The translations under genes and the position numbers were made by a program. 12,892 bases of DNA from Erysipelothrix sp. (lineage in GTDB: Bacteria > Bacillota_I > Bacilli_A > Erysipelotrichales > Erysipelotrichaceae): positions 1-12,892 of the forward strand of contig JAAZEC010000183.1 in assembly GCA_012512495.1 (NCBI GenBank), read 5' to 3'. This document shows, piece by piece, positions 1 through 6,048 of the stretch; the first letter of the stretch is position 1, and every line of letters begins with the position of its first letter. Below the pieces are notes generated by a model. It was given only the letters and a program-made list of their open reading frames with translations. It made no database searches and was not told where the DNA came from.

Positions 1-60
1 GCCATCTACGATCGGGTAGGCGATAGCAACGAATATAAAAGCAAACGAGGTTTATGGTAA
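1..60 (+). CDS. truB: C-terminal end of probable TruB (tRNA pseudouridine-55 synthase), partial
   Basis: An open frame enters from the left edge and stops at TAA 58-60, leaving only 19 codons that end in KSKRGLW. An AIY-type segment followed by a short basic end resembles the C-terminus of TruB in some Bacillota, and truB lies directly upstream of ribF in Bacillus and many relatives (rbfA-truB-ribF). TruB converts U55 of the tRNA T-loop to pseudouridine. The catalytic domain lies outside the window, so the call rests on position and a very short tail. The stop overlaps the ribF start as TAATG, which suggests translational coupling. Confidence 0.55.
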   Translation, partial: AIYDRVGDSNEYKSKRGLW

Positions 61-1010
61 TGGAAGTAGTTAGGTTATCCCTGGAGGATGCGGTTGAAAG
101 AAAAGAAGCGCTAGCCCTCTGTATTGGTTATTTTGATGGGCTTCATATTGGCCATCAAGCCCTCATCAATAGTGCCAGGGACTATGCGAGAGAACATGGC
201 ATTAAATGCGGTCTGATTACCTTTGATCCAGACCCTATCAAGGTCATTCACCCCAGTAGCGAAGACAAGAAGCACTTGTATATGATGGAAGACCGGATTG
301 CTCTGGGTGCCAAGATGGAGCTGGATTATTGGTTCATTCTGGATTTCACGAGAGAAATGAGTCAGATGGATCCCAAGGATTTTGTTCAAAAGATTTTATT
401 ACCATTGAATGTCAAACACCTGTCCTGTGGCAGTGATTTCCGGTTTGGCTTCAAAGGTTCTGGCAAGCCTGAACTTCTTAAGCAGTATAACTTCGAGGTT
501 AATGTGTTAGAATTAGTTCAGTATGAAGACGCTAAAATCAGTTCGACCCGAATCATTGAAGCCCTGAATCAGGGTGAAATTGAACAGGTCACACAAATGC
601 TGGGAAGGCCTTACCACTTGAGTGGTCCCGTCATTGGCGGCAATCGTCAGGGGCAGAAAATCGGCTTCCCGACAGCGAATCTCTACGTGGATGATGAGTA
701 TGTCTTACCCAAACAGGGTGTCTATATCGGGGTGGCGCAAGTGAAAAACGAACTCTATCCGGTCATGATCAATATTGGTCACAACCTGACCTTCAATACT
801 AGAGTGCATCTGTCGATCGAGGGCAACATCCTCGATTTCAATCAGGTGATTTATGGGGAAGTGATAACCTATCACTTCTTAAAGTTTCTGAGACCTGAGT
901 TGAAGTTCGAAAGTATTGATGATCTAGTGGAGCGCATGAAGCAGGATGAACTGGCGACACGCTCGTATTTCGAAGGCAAGGATTTAATAGCGCAAGTGAA
1001 GATGGTATAA
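60..1010 (+). CDS. ribF: Bifunctional riboflavin kinase / FAD synthetase RibF
   Basis: RibF phosphorylates riboflavin to FMN and then adenylylates FMN to FAD in the cytoplasm. The N-terminal nucleotidyltransferase domain shows the GYFDGLHIGH motif (residues 23-32). The C-terminal flavokinase domain begins near residue 185 with a GNRQGQKIGFPTANL segment (about 194-208). The conserved flavokinase acidic residue appears as E254 in SIEGNILDF, followed by FLRPELKF and a D-rich terminus. The length of 316 residues is normal. I chose ATG 60 rather than the ATG at 54, because GAGG at 47-50 sits 9 bases before position 60 but only 3 before 54, and because the start forms TAATG with the upstream stop. 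No FMN riboswitch can be judged, since the gene is internal to a transcription unit that begins outside the window. Confidence 0.95.
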   Translation: MEVVRLSLEDAVERKEALALCIGYFDGLHIGHQALINSARDYAREHGIKCGLITFDPDPIKVIHPSSEDKKHLYMMEDRIALGAKMELDYWFILDFTREMSQMDPKDFVQKILLPLNVKHLSCGSDFRFGFKGSGKPELLKQYNFEVNVLELVQYEDAKISSTRIIEALNQGEIEQVTQMLGRPYHLSGPVIGGNRQGQKIGFPTANLYVDDEYVLPKQGVYIGVAQVKNELYPVMINIGHNLTFNTRVHLSIEGNILDFNQVIYGEVITYHFLKFLRPELKFESIDDLVERMKQDELATRSYFEGKDLIAQVKMV

Positions 1011-1011
1011 T
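983..1011 (+). promoter_or_regulatory. Extended -10 promoter overlapping the end of ribF
   Basis: A perfect TGnTATAAT element occurs at 1003-1011, with the ribF stop codon TAA (1008-1010) lying inside the -10 hexamer. A weak -35 candidate, TTTAAT at 983-988, sits 17 bases upstream and matches 3 of 6 consensus positions. A start site near 1017-1018 would give a leader of about 10 bases that begins almost exactly with the AGGTGAT ribosome binding site of the next gene. Ten of eleven bases around the -10 (ATGGTATAATA) match the nusB promoter downstream. The site is inferred from consensus only. Confidence 0.55.
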
Positions 1012-1027
1012 AGAAGAGGTGATAAAA

Positions 1028-1351
1028 ATGGCACATGAGTATTTTAGAAGTGAAGCAAGTAAACTGGGTAGTGTTCACATTACGTATAGTGTGATTGAAC
1101 ATATTGCTCGCATTGGAATTGAAGAGATTGAAGGATTCGTGGTCGTCGATGGTTCATTTAGAAAGGGCATCAACGCGACCGTTGAAAAGGGCTTAACAAA
1201 AATCGATATCGATATCAAGGTTAAGTACGGTTTCAATGCTGATCGGATTGCTCGTCAGATTCAAGACCGGGTTGTCAGAGACGTTCGTCAAATGGCCGAT
1301 GTCGTTGTCGAAAAAGTCAATGTCAATGTTTTAGGATTTCACTTTGAGTAA
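1028..1351 (+). CDS. yqhY: Asp23/Gls24-family small protein, YqhY-like
   Basis: This 107-residue protein has the Asp23/Gls24 layout: an N-terminal segment with GSVHITYSVIEHIARIG, then VDGSF, then a beta-rich core of the IDIDIKVKYG type and a helix containing QDRVVRDVRQMADVVVEKVNVNV. Such proteins are small and cytoplasmic or membrane-associated; some are tied to envelope stress. In Bacillus the member upstream of nusB is YqhY, which genetic work links to acetyl-CoA carboxylase homeostasis. The identification as YqhY rests on family plus position directly before nusB. ATG 1028 is chosen because AGGTGAT (1017-1023) precedes it, while the in-frame GTG at 1019 lies inside that ribosome binding site. 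It has its own promoter and is followed by a terminator, so it may be a single-gene unit. The biochemical activity is unknown. Confidence 0.85.
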   Translation: MAHEYFRSEASKLGSVHITYSVIEHIARIGIEEIEGFVVVDGSFRKGINATVEKGLTKIDIDIKVKYGFNADRIARQIQDRVVRDVRQMADVVVEKVNVNVLGFHFE

Positions 1352-1352
1352 C

Positions 1353-1372
1353 AGCCGCGACGCGGCTTTTTT
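1353..1372 (+). terminator. Intrinsic terminator after the Asp23-family gene
   Basis: AGCCGC (1353-1358) pairs perfectly with GCGGCT (1362-1367) around a 3-base loop and is followed directly by a run of T to 1372. The hairpin starts two bases after the stop codon of the Asp23-family gene. It separates the truB-ribF-yqhY stretch from the nusB operon. Confidence 0.88.
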
Positions 1373-1373
1373 A

Positions 1374-1403
1374 TTCGCATGTAAATAGCAGATATGGTAG
1401 AAT
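1374..1403 (+). promoter_or_regulatory. Promoter of the nusB-xseA-...-PfpI operon
   Basis: TAGAAT at 1398-1403 is preceded by TGG (1395-1397), giving an extended -10. TTCGCA at 1374-1379 matches 4 of 6 positions of the -35 consensus with an 18-base spacer. The predicted start is near 1410, so the leader would be only about 16 bases and carry the ribosome binding site GTAGGAGAG (1412-1420). The site lies just after the terminator at 1353-1372, in the position expected for the operon promoter. No operator or SOS box is visible around it. Confidence 0.7.
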
Positions 1404-1425
1404 ATAGTGAAGTAGGAGAGTGCAT

Positions 1426-1797
1426 ATGATCCGTCAAAATGAACGTGAAAACGCAATGATTTACCTGTATCAAATGTTGGTCAAGGCTGAAGCAAAAATC
1501 GAAGATATCTTAGGTGATGACGGATTGCTCAGTGACGATTTTAGTGGCGTAATTGACAATGTTTTAGAAAATATAAGGAACTATCGAACCTTACTGGATC
1601 AACAGCTCATCGATTGGACCTTCGAAAGACTTGGCTTCATTGAACAAGCGATTCTGTTGTTAGCACTGGCTGAACAGAAGGTACTTGATACACCTAAGAG
1701 CGTCATCATCGATGAGGCAATTATCCTATCCAAGAAATTCAGTGATGAAGACAGCTACAAGCTCGTCAACGCAACCCTAGACAAGGTCATTCAATGA
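1426..1797 (+). CDS. nusB: Transcription antitermination factor NusB
   Basis: NusB is a small all-helical RNA-binding protein. With NusE (S10) it binds boxA RNA in rRNA leaders and supports processive antitermination. The 123-residue product has the family's N-terminal RENAMIYLYQML helix. Its C-terminal half follows the pattern W-x-x-ERL...EQAILLLALAEQK...VIIDEAIILSKKFS...KLVNATLDKVI, which matches NusB despite a divergent middle. ATG 1426 is preferred over the in-frame GTG at 1420, because that GTG lies in the ribosome binding site (GGAG at 1415-1418, 7 bases from 1426). It is the first gene of the long operon and overlaps xseA by 4 bases (ATGA), suggesting coupled translation. folD, which separates nusB and xseA in Bacillus, is absent. 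Confidence 0.87.
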   Translation: MIRQNERENAMIYLYQMLVKAEAKIEDILGDDGLLSDDFSGVIDNVLENIRNYRTLLDQQLIDWTFERLGFIEQAILLLALAEQKVLDTPKSVIIDEAIILSKKFSDEDSYKLVNATLDKVIQ

Positions 1798-3113
1798 CGT
1801 TAAGTGTTAGCGAATTAGTTACTCAAATAAAGGCTATTATTGATGAGAACCCAACGCTACAACAAGTTAGTGTTCAAGGTGAAATCTCTAATTTGACCCA
1901 GTATCGCAGTGGCCATTGGTACTTCTCTTTGAAAGATGATACGGCCAAGATCAACTGTGTCATGTTCTCTCGCGCCAATGCGCGTGTGAGTTTCAAGCCC
2001 AAAGATGGCGATAAAATTATGGCTTCAGGTAATGTCTCTGTCTATGTCAATACCGGACAGCTCCAGTTTATTCTGAGTGATATGAAGCCCGCGGGTTTAG
2101 GTGATCTACATGCCCGCTATCTCGAATTGAGAGACAAGCTCCATAAGCAAGGTTATTTCGATCAAAGTCACAAGAAACTTTTACCGAAGTATCCACTATC
2201 GATAGGGGTCATTGCTGGGGCAAACTCAGCGGCCTTAGCCGATATCCAGCAAACTCTCAAAACACGGTGGCCAATCGCAAGAATCACCGTGTATCCATCC
2301 CTGGTCCAAGGCAATACGGCGCCGTCTCAGCTAATCATGAGGCTCCAACAAGCAGATAAAGCAGCACATGATGTTATTATACTAGCTAGAGGGGGTGGCA
2401 GCCTGGAAGACCTATGGGCCTTCAACGATGAAGGCTTGGTCCACGAAATCTTCAAGTCCCAGACACCCATTGTCAGTGGGGTAGGGCACGAAATCGATGT
2501 CACGCTGGTGGACTATGTTGTCGATCAAAGAGGTTTAACACCTACGGCAGCGGCACAGCTGGCGACACCCGATCAGTATGAAGTGTATCAGATCCTTGAC
2601 ACCTATGAGAGCCACCTAACTCAACTGATGAAACACCGGCTTTCTCAAATGAGTCACCAACTGAACTACTTAGCCAACTCAGCTTATCTGAGAAGGCCCA
2701 AGCAGTTTATCGCCCAACGACAGTTGATATTGAACCAGCAAGTTAATTCACTTCGTCAGTATACTTCGCGCATTGAGAAGAAAATCAGTGAAGTGAAGCA
2801 ATTGAATCACACGTTGGTCTCAAAGAGTCAAATGTTTACAACCTTACAGTATCAGAAGCTGGCACAGATAGACAATTCACTGAACAGTTCGCTTCAGAAG
2901 CGATTACAGAGTGAGAAGCACGGATTTGCGCTGGTGTTAGAGAAATTAAATATGTTGTCCCCTTTGTCCATTATGTCAAAGGGTTACTTGCTCTCATTTC
3001 AAGAAGAGCAACTGATTCATTCCAAGTTTGAAATCGATTCAGATAAATTAATCACCTTGCAATACCATGATGGTAAAGTATTAGTACGAAAAGCGGAGGA
3101 AGACAATGAGTGA
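1794..3113 (+). CDS. xseA: Exodeoxyribonuclease VII large subunit XseA
   Basis: XseA is the catalytic subunit of exonuclease VII, which degrades single-stranded DNA from both ends to short oligonucleotides and acts in repair in the cytoplasm. The 439-residue product has an N-terminal OB-fold (about 1-105) with the SGHWYFSLKDD segment. The catalytic core includes GVIAGANSAALADI, then VIILARGGGSLEDLWAFNDE and GVGHEIDVTLVDYVVDQRG with TPTAAAQ. A long helical, coiled-coil-prone region covers about residues 255-390, and the C-terminal segment contains SPLSIMSKGYLLSF. The core motif is GANSAA rather than the more common SPTGAA, a variant I associate with Erysipelotrichia/Mollicutes-like proteins. 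The start overlaps the nusB stop, with only a weak AAGG at 1783-1786. The end overlaps xseB by 8 bases, which suits coupled synthesis of the two subunits. Confidence 0.96.
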   Translation: MTLSVSELVTQIKAIIDENPTLQQVSVQGEISNLTQYRSGHWYFSLKDDTAKINCVMFSRANARVSFKPKDGDKIMASGNVSVYVNTGQLQFILSDMKPAGLGDLHARYLELRDKLHKQGYFDQSHKKLLPKYPLSIGVIAGANSAALADIQQTLKTRWPIARITVYPSLVQGNTAPSQLIMRLQQADKAAHDVIILARGGGSLEDLWAFNDEGLVHEIFKSQTPIVSGVGHEIDVTLVDYVVDQRGLTPTAAAQLATPDQYEVYQILDTYESHLTQLMKHRLSQMSHQLNYLANSAYLRRPKQFIAQRQLILNQQVNSLRQYTSRIEKKISEVKQLNHTLVSKSQMFTTLQYQKLAQIDNSLNSSLQKRLQSEKHGFALVLEKLNMLSPLSIMSKGYLLSFQEEQLIHSKFEIDSDKLITLQYHDGKVLVRKAEEDNE

Positions 3114-3336
3114 AAAGCAACTAAGCTTTGATGAAGCCATGTCAAGGCTTCAAGAAGTCGTTAATCAATTAGACAATTCGGATTTGAGTCTGGAAGACTC
3201 CATTTCTCTCTTTGAAGAAGGATTAAGACTGTCTTCGCAGTGCAATAAGCAATTGAAAGAATTTGAGGAAAAAATTGAATCCATTACCGATGAATATCAA
3301 GTAAAGGAGGATTTGAATCATGAGAGCACAGATTGA
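3106..3336 (+). CDS. xseB: Exodeoxyribonuclease VII small subunit XseB
   Basis: This 76-residue protein is the small subunit of exonuclease VII; several copies bind the coiled-coil of XseA. It shows the family signature LSFDEAMSRLQEVVNQLDNS, then LSLEDSISLFEEGLRLSSQC and a helical LKEFEEKIESI end. Length and two-helix composition are typical. GGAGG at 3095-3099 lies 6 bases before the ATG, inside the xseA coding end. The 3' end overlaps ispA by 17 bases. Free XseA is known to be toxic in E. coli when not balanced by XseB, so the tight overlap with xseA may help keep the ratio; that last point is inference. Confidence 0.95.
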   Translation: MSEKQLSFDEAMSRLQEVVNQLDNSDLSLEDSISLFEEGLRLSSQCNKQLKEFEEKIESITDEYQVKEDLNHESTD

Positions 3337-4165
3337 AGAGCAACTTAATGAGTTTTTAGCTCTATACGAAGATTCTAAAACCAAAGAGGCCGTCGAATAC
3401 TCCTTGTTAGGAAATGGTAAGCGTGTCCGACCACTGCTTTTGTTATCGCTTTTAAGAGACTATGGCGCCGATCCCGCATTGGGACTCGATGTGGCGATGG
3501 CTCTTGAATTAATTCAGACCTATTCACTGGTTCATGATGATTTGCCTTGCATGGACGATGATGATTTCCGTCGAGGAAAACCTTCCAATCATGTTGTTTT
3601 TGGGGAAGCAACAGCTCTATTGGCAGGTGATGCGATGCTGACTTCAGCTTTTGAAGTCATCGCGACATCTAATTATCAACCACAAGTCAAAGTGGATTTA
3701 GTTTCATTGTTTGCTCAAAGGGCCGGCCTCAATGGCATGATCCTAGGGCAAAGTTTGGATCTGAAGTTCATAGACGAACCAGTTGATTCACTGAGTGAAT
3801 TGCTGAAAATGTATGATTTGAAAACGGGTGCGCTCCTTGCGACTGCACTTGAATCAGCAGCCATCTTAATTGACCGTCAACAAGATAGAGAGCATCTTGC
3901 GAACATCGGTTATAAATGCGGTCGTGCCTTCCAGGTTCAGGATGATATCTTTGATGTAACAAAGACTCAGGAAGAGCTTGGAAAATCTGTTGGATCGGAT
4001 GCTGCGAAGAATAAAGTCACAGCACTAACCTTCATGAGCCTTGAAGAGGCCAGGGAATTTGTAGCTAGTACATATGGGGAAATTCGTCAACATCTAGTAG
4101 ATCTTAAACTCGCAAATAGGGAAGTCTACGAAATGATTGAGTACTTAATGAGCCGTAAAAGCTAG
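3320..4165 (+). CDS. ispA: Farnesyl diphosphate synthase (short-chain polyprenyl synthase) IspA
   Basis: The enzyme condenses IPP with DMAPP and GPP to give farnesyl diphosphate for undecaprenyl phosphate and other isoprenoids. The product has 281 residues. GNGKRVRP (31-38) is the IPP-binding region. The first aspartate-rich motif is D73-D74-LPCM-D78 with the two-residue insertion of bacterial FPP synthases, and the second is DDIFD (208-212). Tyr68, five residues before the first motif, is the position where an aromatic residue limits chain length, so a C15 product is most likely; a C20 product cannot be excluded. AAAGGAGG (3303-3310), inside xseB, is a strong ribosome binding site 9 bases before the ATG. 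xseB-ispA-dxs is a widespread bacterial arrangement, placing entry and product steps of isoprenoid synthesis together. Confidence 0.94.
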   Translation: MRAQIEEQLNEFLALYEDSKTKEAVEYSLLGNGKRVRPLLLLSLLRDYGADPALGLDVAMALELIQTYSLVHDDLPCMDDDDFRRGKPSNHVVFGEATALLAGDAMLTSAFEVIATSNYQPQVKVDLVSLFAQRAGLNGMILGQSLDLKFIDEPVDSLSELLKMYDLKTGALLATALESAAILIDRQQDREHLANIGYKCGRAFQVQDDIFDVTKTQEELGKSVGSDAAKNKVTALTFMSLEEAREFVASTYGEIRQHLVDLKLANREVYEMIEYLMSRKS

Positions 4166-4173
4166 GAGACACT

Positions 4174-6033
4174 ATGGATTTATCTAAGATTAAAGACCCA
4201 ACTTTCTTGACCACTTACAGTAATTTGCAATTAAGGCAGTTAAGTGATGAAATTCGCCAGTTCCTAATTGACTCTGTCTCAGTAACAGGTGGTGATTTAG
4301 CCAGCAATTTAGGAACAGTCGAGCTAACTGTCATATTACATAAGGTGTTCGATTCTCCAAAAGATAAAATTATTTTTGATGGTGGACATCAATCATACAC
4401 ACACAAAATACTAACAGGCCGGATTAATGACTTCAAAACCTTGAGGCAGGCCGGTGGTCTTTCTGGTTATCAGAAGCGCAATGAAAGCGTTCATGACGCC
4501 TACGAAGCCGGTCATTCTGGAACAGCCCTATCGGCAGCGCTTGGAATGGCGATTGCCCGTGATCTCAATAAAGAGCGTCACCATATCATTGCGGTGGTGG
4601 GCGATGGCGGCCTAGCCAGTGGCATGAGCTATGAAGCACTGAATCAAATCGGTGAGAACAAGCACCCTGTCATTGTTATCATCAATGATAACAATACCTC
4701 CAGCACCCGTCCTGCTGGTAAGGTCACGAAGAACATCAGTAAATTAAGAATTTCGAAATCCTATAACTCCCTAAAGTCCGATGTGAAGAACGTCTTGGAC
4801 ATGGGAGGACTCATCACGAAGCCTATCACCTCAACGGTCGATGCGCTCAGCAACTTAGTCAAAAAGAACGTTGGCAACGAGTCCTATTTCAGTGATTTCG
4901 GCCTAAGCTACATCGGACCTTTTGATGGCCATAACATTGCCGGCCTAGTGAAGGTCCTGGAGTATGCCAAGAAATCCAAGGAATCGATTGTCGTTCATTT
5001 GAAGACCACGAAGGGTAAGGGTTATACACCGGTTGAAAAGAGTCGTTCGAACCACTGGCAAGCAGCTCAGTTCGACCTGGAGACCGGAGAAGCGAAAGTA
5101 ACGCTCCCTGCAGGACACATGAGCAATGCCGAGATTGTCTCAACGACTCTTAAGAGAATCGCGAGTGTAGATCCCAGTATTGTGGCAGTAGCACCAGGTC
5201 GTCTGGAACAGCTCAAGCTCGAGGGCTTCTTTAAGGCCTTCCCAGAGCGCTCTTTCGATACCGGTCTGACCGAAGACCACGCAACTACTTTAAGTGCCGG
5301 GCTAGCCCTCGCGGGAAAGAGACCATTCCTAGCCATTCAATCCACGTACCTACAACGGGCATACGACCAGATCAATCATGACATCGCCCGTATGTCATTA
5401 CCCGTCGTCATTGGAGTCGATCGTGCTGGTCTAGTAGGGGAAGATGGCGAGACCCATCAGGGTATCTTTGATATCGGACTCCTAAAACCGCTTCCTAATC
5501 TAGTGATTGCTGAGGGCAAGGATTCACAGGAGACCCAAAATCTATTGTACACAGCCTTCCAACAAGACCAACCCTTTGCCCTGAGGTATACCAGAGGTAA
5601 CGAAGCCTACTTACCAGTCAAAGAGTTTTCACCATTGGAAATCGGCTCTTGGGAAATCATCAAGCTGGTCGATCAACCCTCGGCGATTATTCTGACTTAT
5701 GGTAAAGAAGTGGTGACCATGGAAACCAAAGCTCGTGAGAACAATTACCCTTGGTGGATTGTCAATATGCGCTTCATTAAGCCCTTGGATAATAAAACAC
5801 TAGAGACCGTCTTTGATCAAGGGGTTCCGCTGTTCATCTATGAGACAGACCTGTTGATTGGTGGGCTCTCAGAGAGTATCCTGGCTGTCAAAAACCAGTG
5901 TCACAATGCTTCTCCGCTCTTTGTGAAGGGCATTAAAGATGAGTACATACAACAGGGCTCAATTATACAACAACGTAAGGAGTTAGCGATTGATACCAAT
6001 TCGGTAGTGCATTGGATATTAGAAAACTCTTAA
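4174..6033 (+). CDS. dxs: 1-deoxy-D-xylulose-5-phosphate synthase (Dxs), divergent active site
   Basis: Dxs joins pyruvate and glyceraldehyde 3-phosphate to make DXP, the first step of the MEP pathway, using thiamine diphosphate. At 619 residues it is full length with all three domains. Conserved features include H72 (DGGHQ), the ThDP/Mg motif GDG (143-145) with N171-D-N173, H294, E367 (cofactor-activating glutamate), R395 in LQRAYDQ, DRAGLVGEDGETHQG (416-430) with H428, and the RYTRGN segment. Several normally conserved positions differ: D41 replaces the His of GGHLASNLG (E. coli His49), Q389 replaces the Tyr before STxLQR (E. coli Tyr392), and T175-S-S replaces MSI after NDN. GDGA is GDGG, and the usual HGVG-type loop is HWQAA. 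The frame is uninterrupted and the fold-level match is clear, so it is not a pseudogene by sequence. It may be a normal lineage variant or have altered activity. AGGAGA overlapping the ispA stop gives the ribosome binding site. Confidence 0.88.
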   Translation: MDLSKIKDPTFLTTYSNLQLRQLSDEIRQFLIDSVSVTGGDLASNLGTVELTVILHKVFDSPKDKIIFDGGHQSYTHKILTGRINDFKTLRQAGGLSGYQKRNESVHDAYEAGHSGTALSAALGMAIARDLNKERHHIIAVVGDGGLASGMSYEALNQIGENKHPVIVIINDNNTSSTRPAGKVTKNISKLRISKSYNSLKSDVKNVLDMGGLITKPITSTVDALSNLVKKNVGNESYFSDFGLSYIGPFDGHNIAGLVKVLEYAKKSKESIVVHLKTTKGKGYTPVEKSRSNHWQAAQFDLETGEAKVTLPAGHMSNAEIVSTTLKRIASVDPSIVAVAPGRLEQLKLEGFFKAFPERSFDTGLTEDHATTLSAGLALAGKRPFLAIQSTYLQRAYDQINHDIARMSLPVVIGVDRAGLVGEDGETHQGIFDIGLLKPLPNLVIAEGKDSQETQNLLYTAFQQDQPFALRYTRGNEAYLPVKEFSPLEIGSWEIIKLVDQPSAIILTYGKEVVTMETKARENNYPWWIVNMRFIKPLDNKTLETVFDQGVPLFIYETDLLIGGLSESILAVKNQCHNASPLFVKGIKDEYIQQGSIIQQRKELAIDTNSVVHWILENS

Positions 6034-6048
6034 GGGGGAAATTTTATC
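6034..6048 (+). promoter_or_regulatory. Ribosome binding site pointing to an AUC start for recN
   Basis: GGGGG at 6034-6038, just after the dxs stop, is the only Shine-Dalgarno-like sequence here. Seven bases later, at 6046, is ATC, in frame with recN. The GTG at 6061 and CTG at 6058 are 22 and 19 bases from it, too far for normal initiation. The site therefore argues for AUC as initiator, or for a G-to-C change or sequencing error in an original ATG. Confidence 0.6.

Noticed and set aside
111..389. Minus-strand open frame inside ribF, and similar antisense frames at 872-1102, 3375-3611, 3768-3962, 4889-5143, 5067-5336, 9727-9927, 10439-10666 and 11446-11751
   Set aside because: Each lies opposite or mostly opposite a confidently assigned gene, lacks a supporting ribosome binding site that I could see, and has a composition resembling a reverse-complement shadow rather than a protein family.
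4174..6033. Dxs as a decaying pseudogene
   Set aside because: The frame is uninterrupted over 619 codons, the length is normal, all three domains align and most catalytic residues are kept, so loss of function is not supported.
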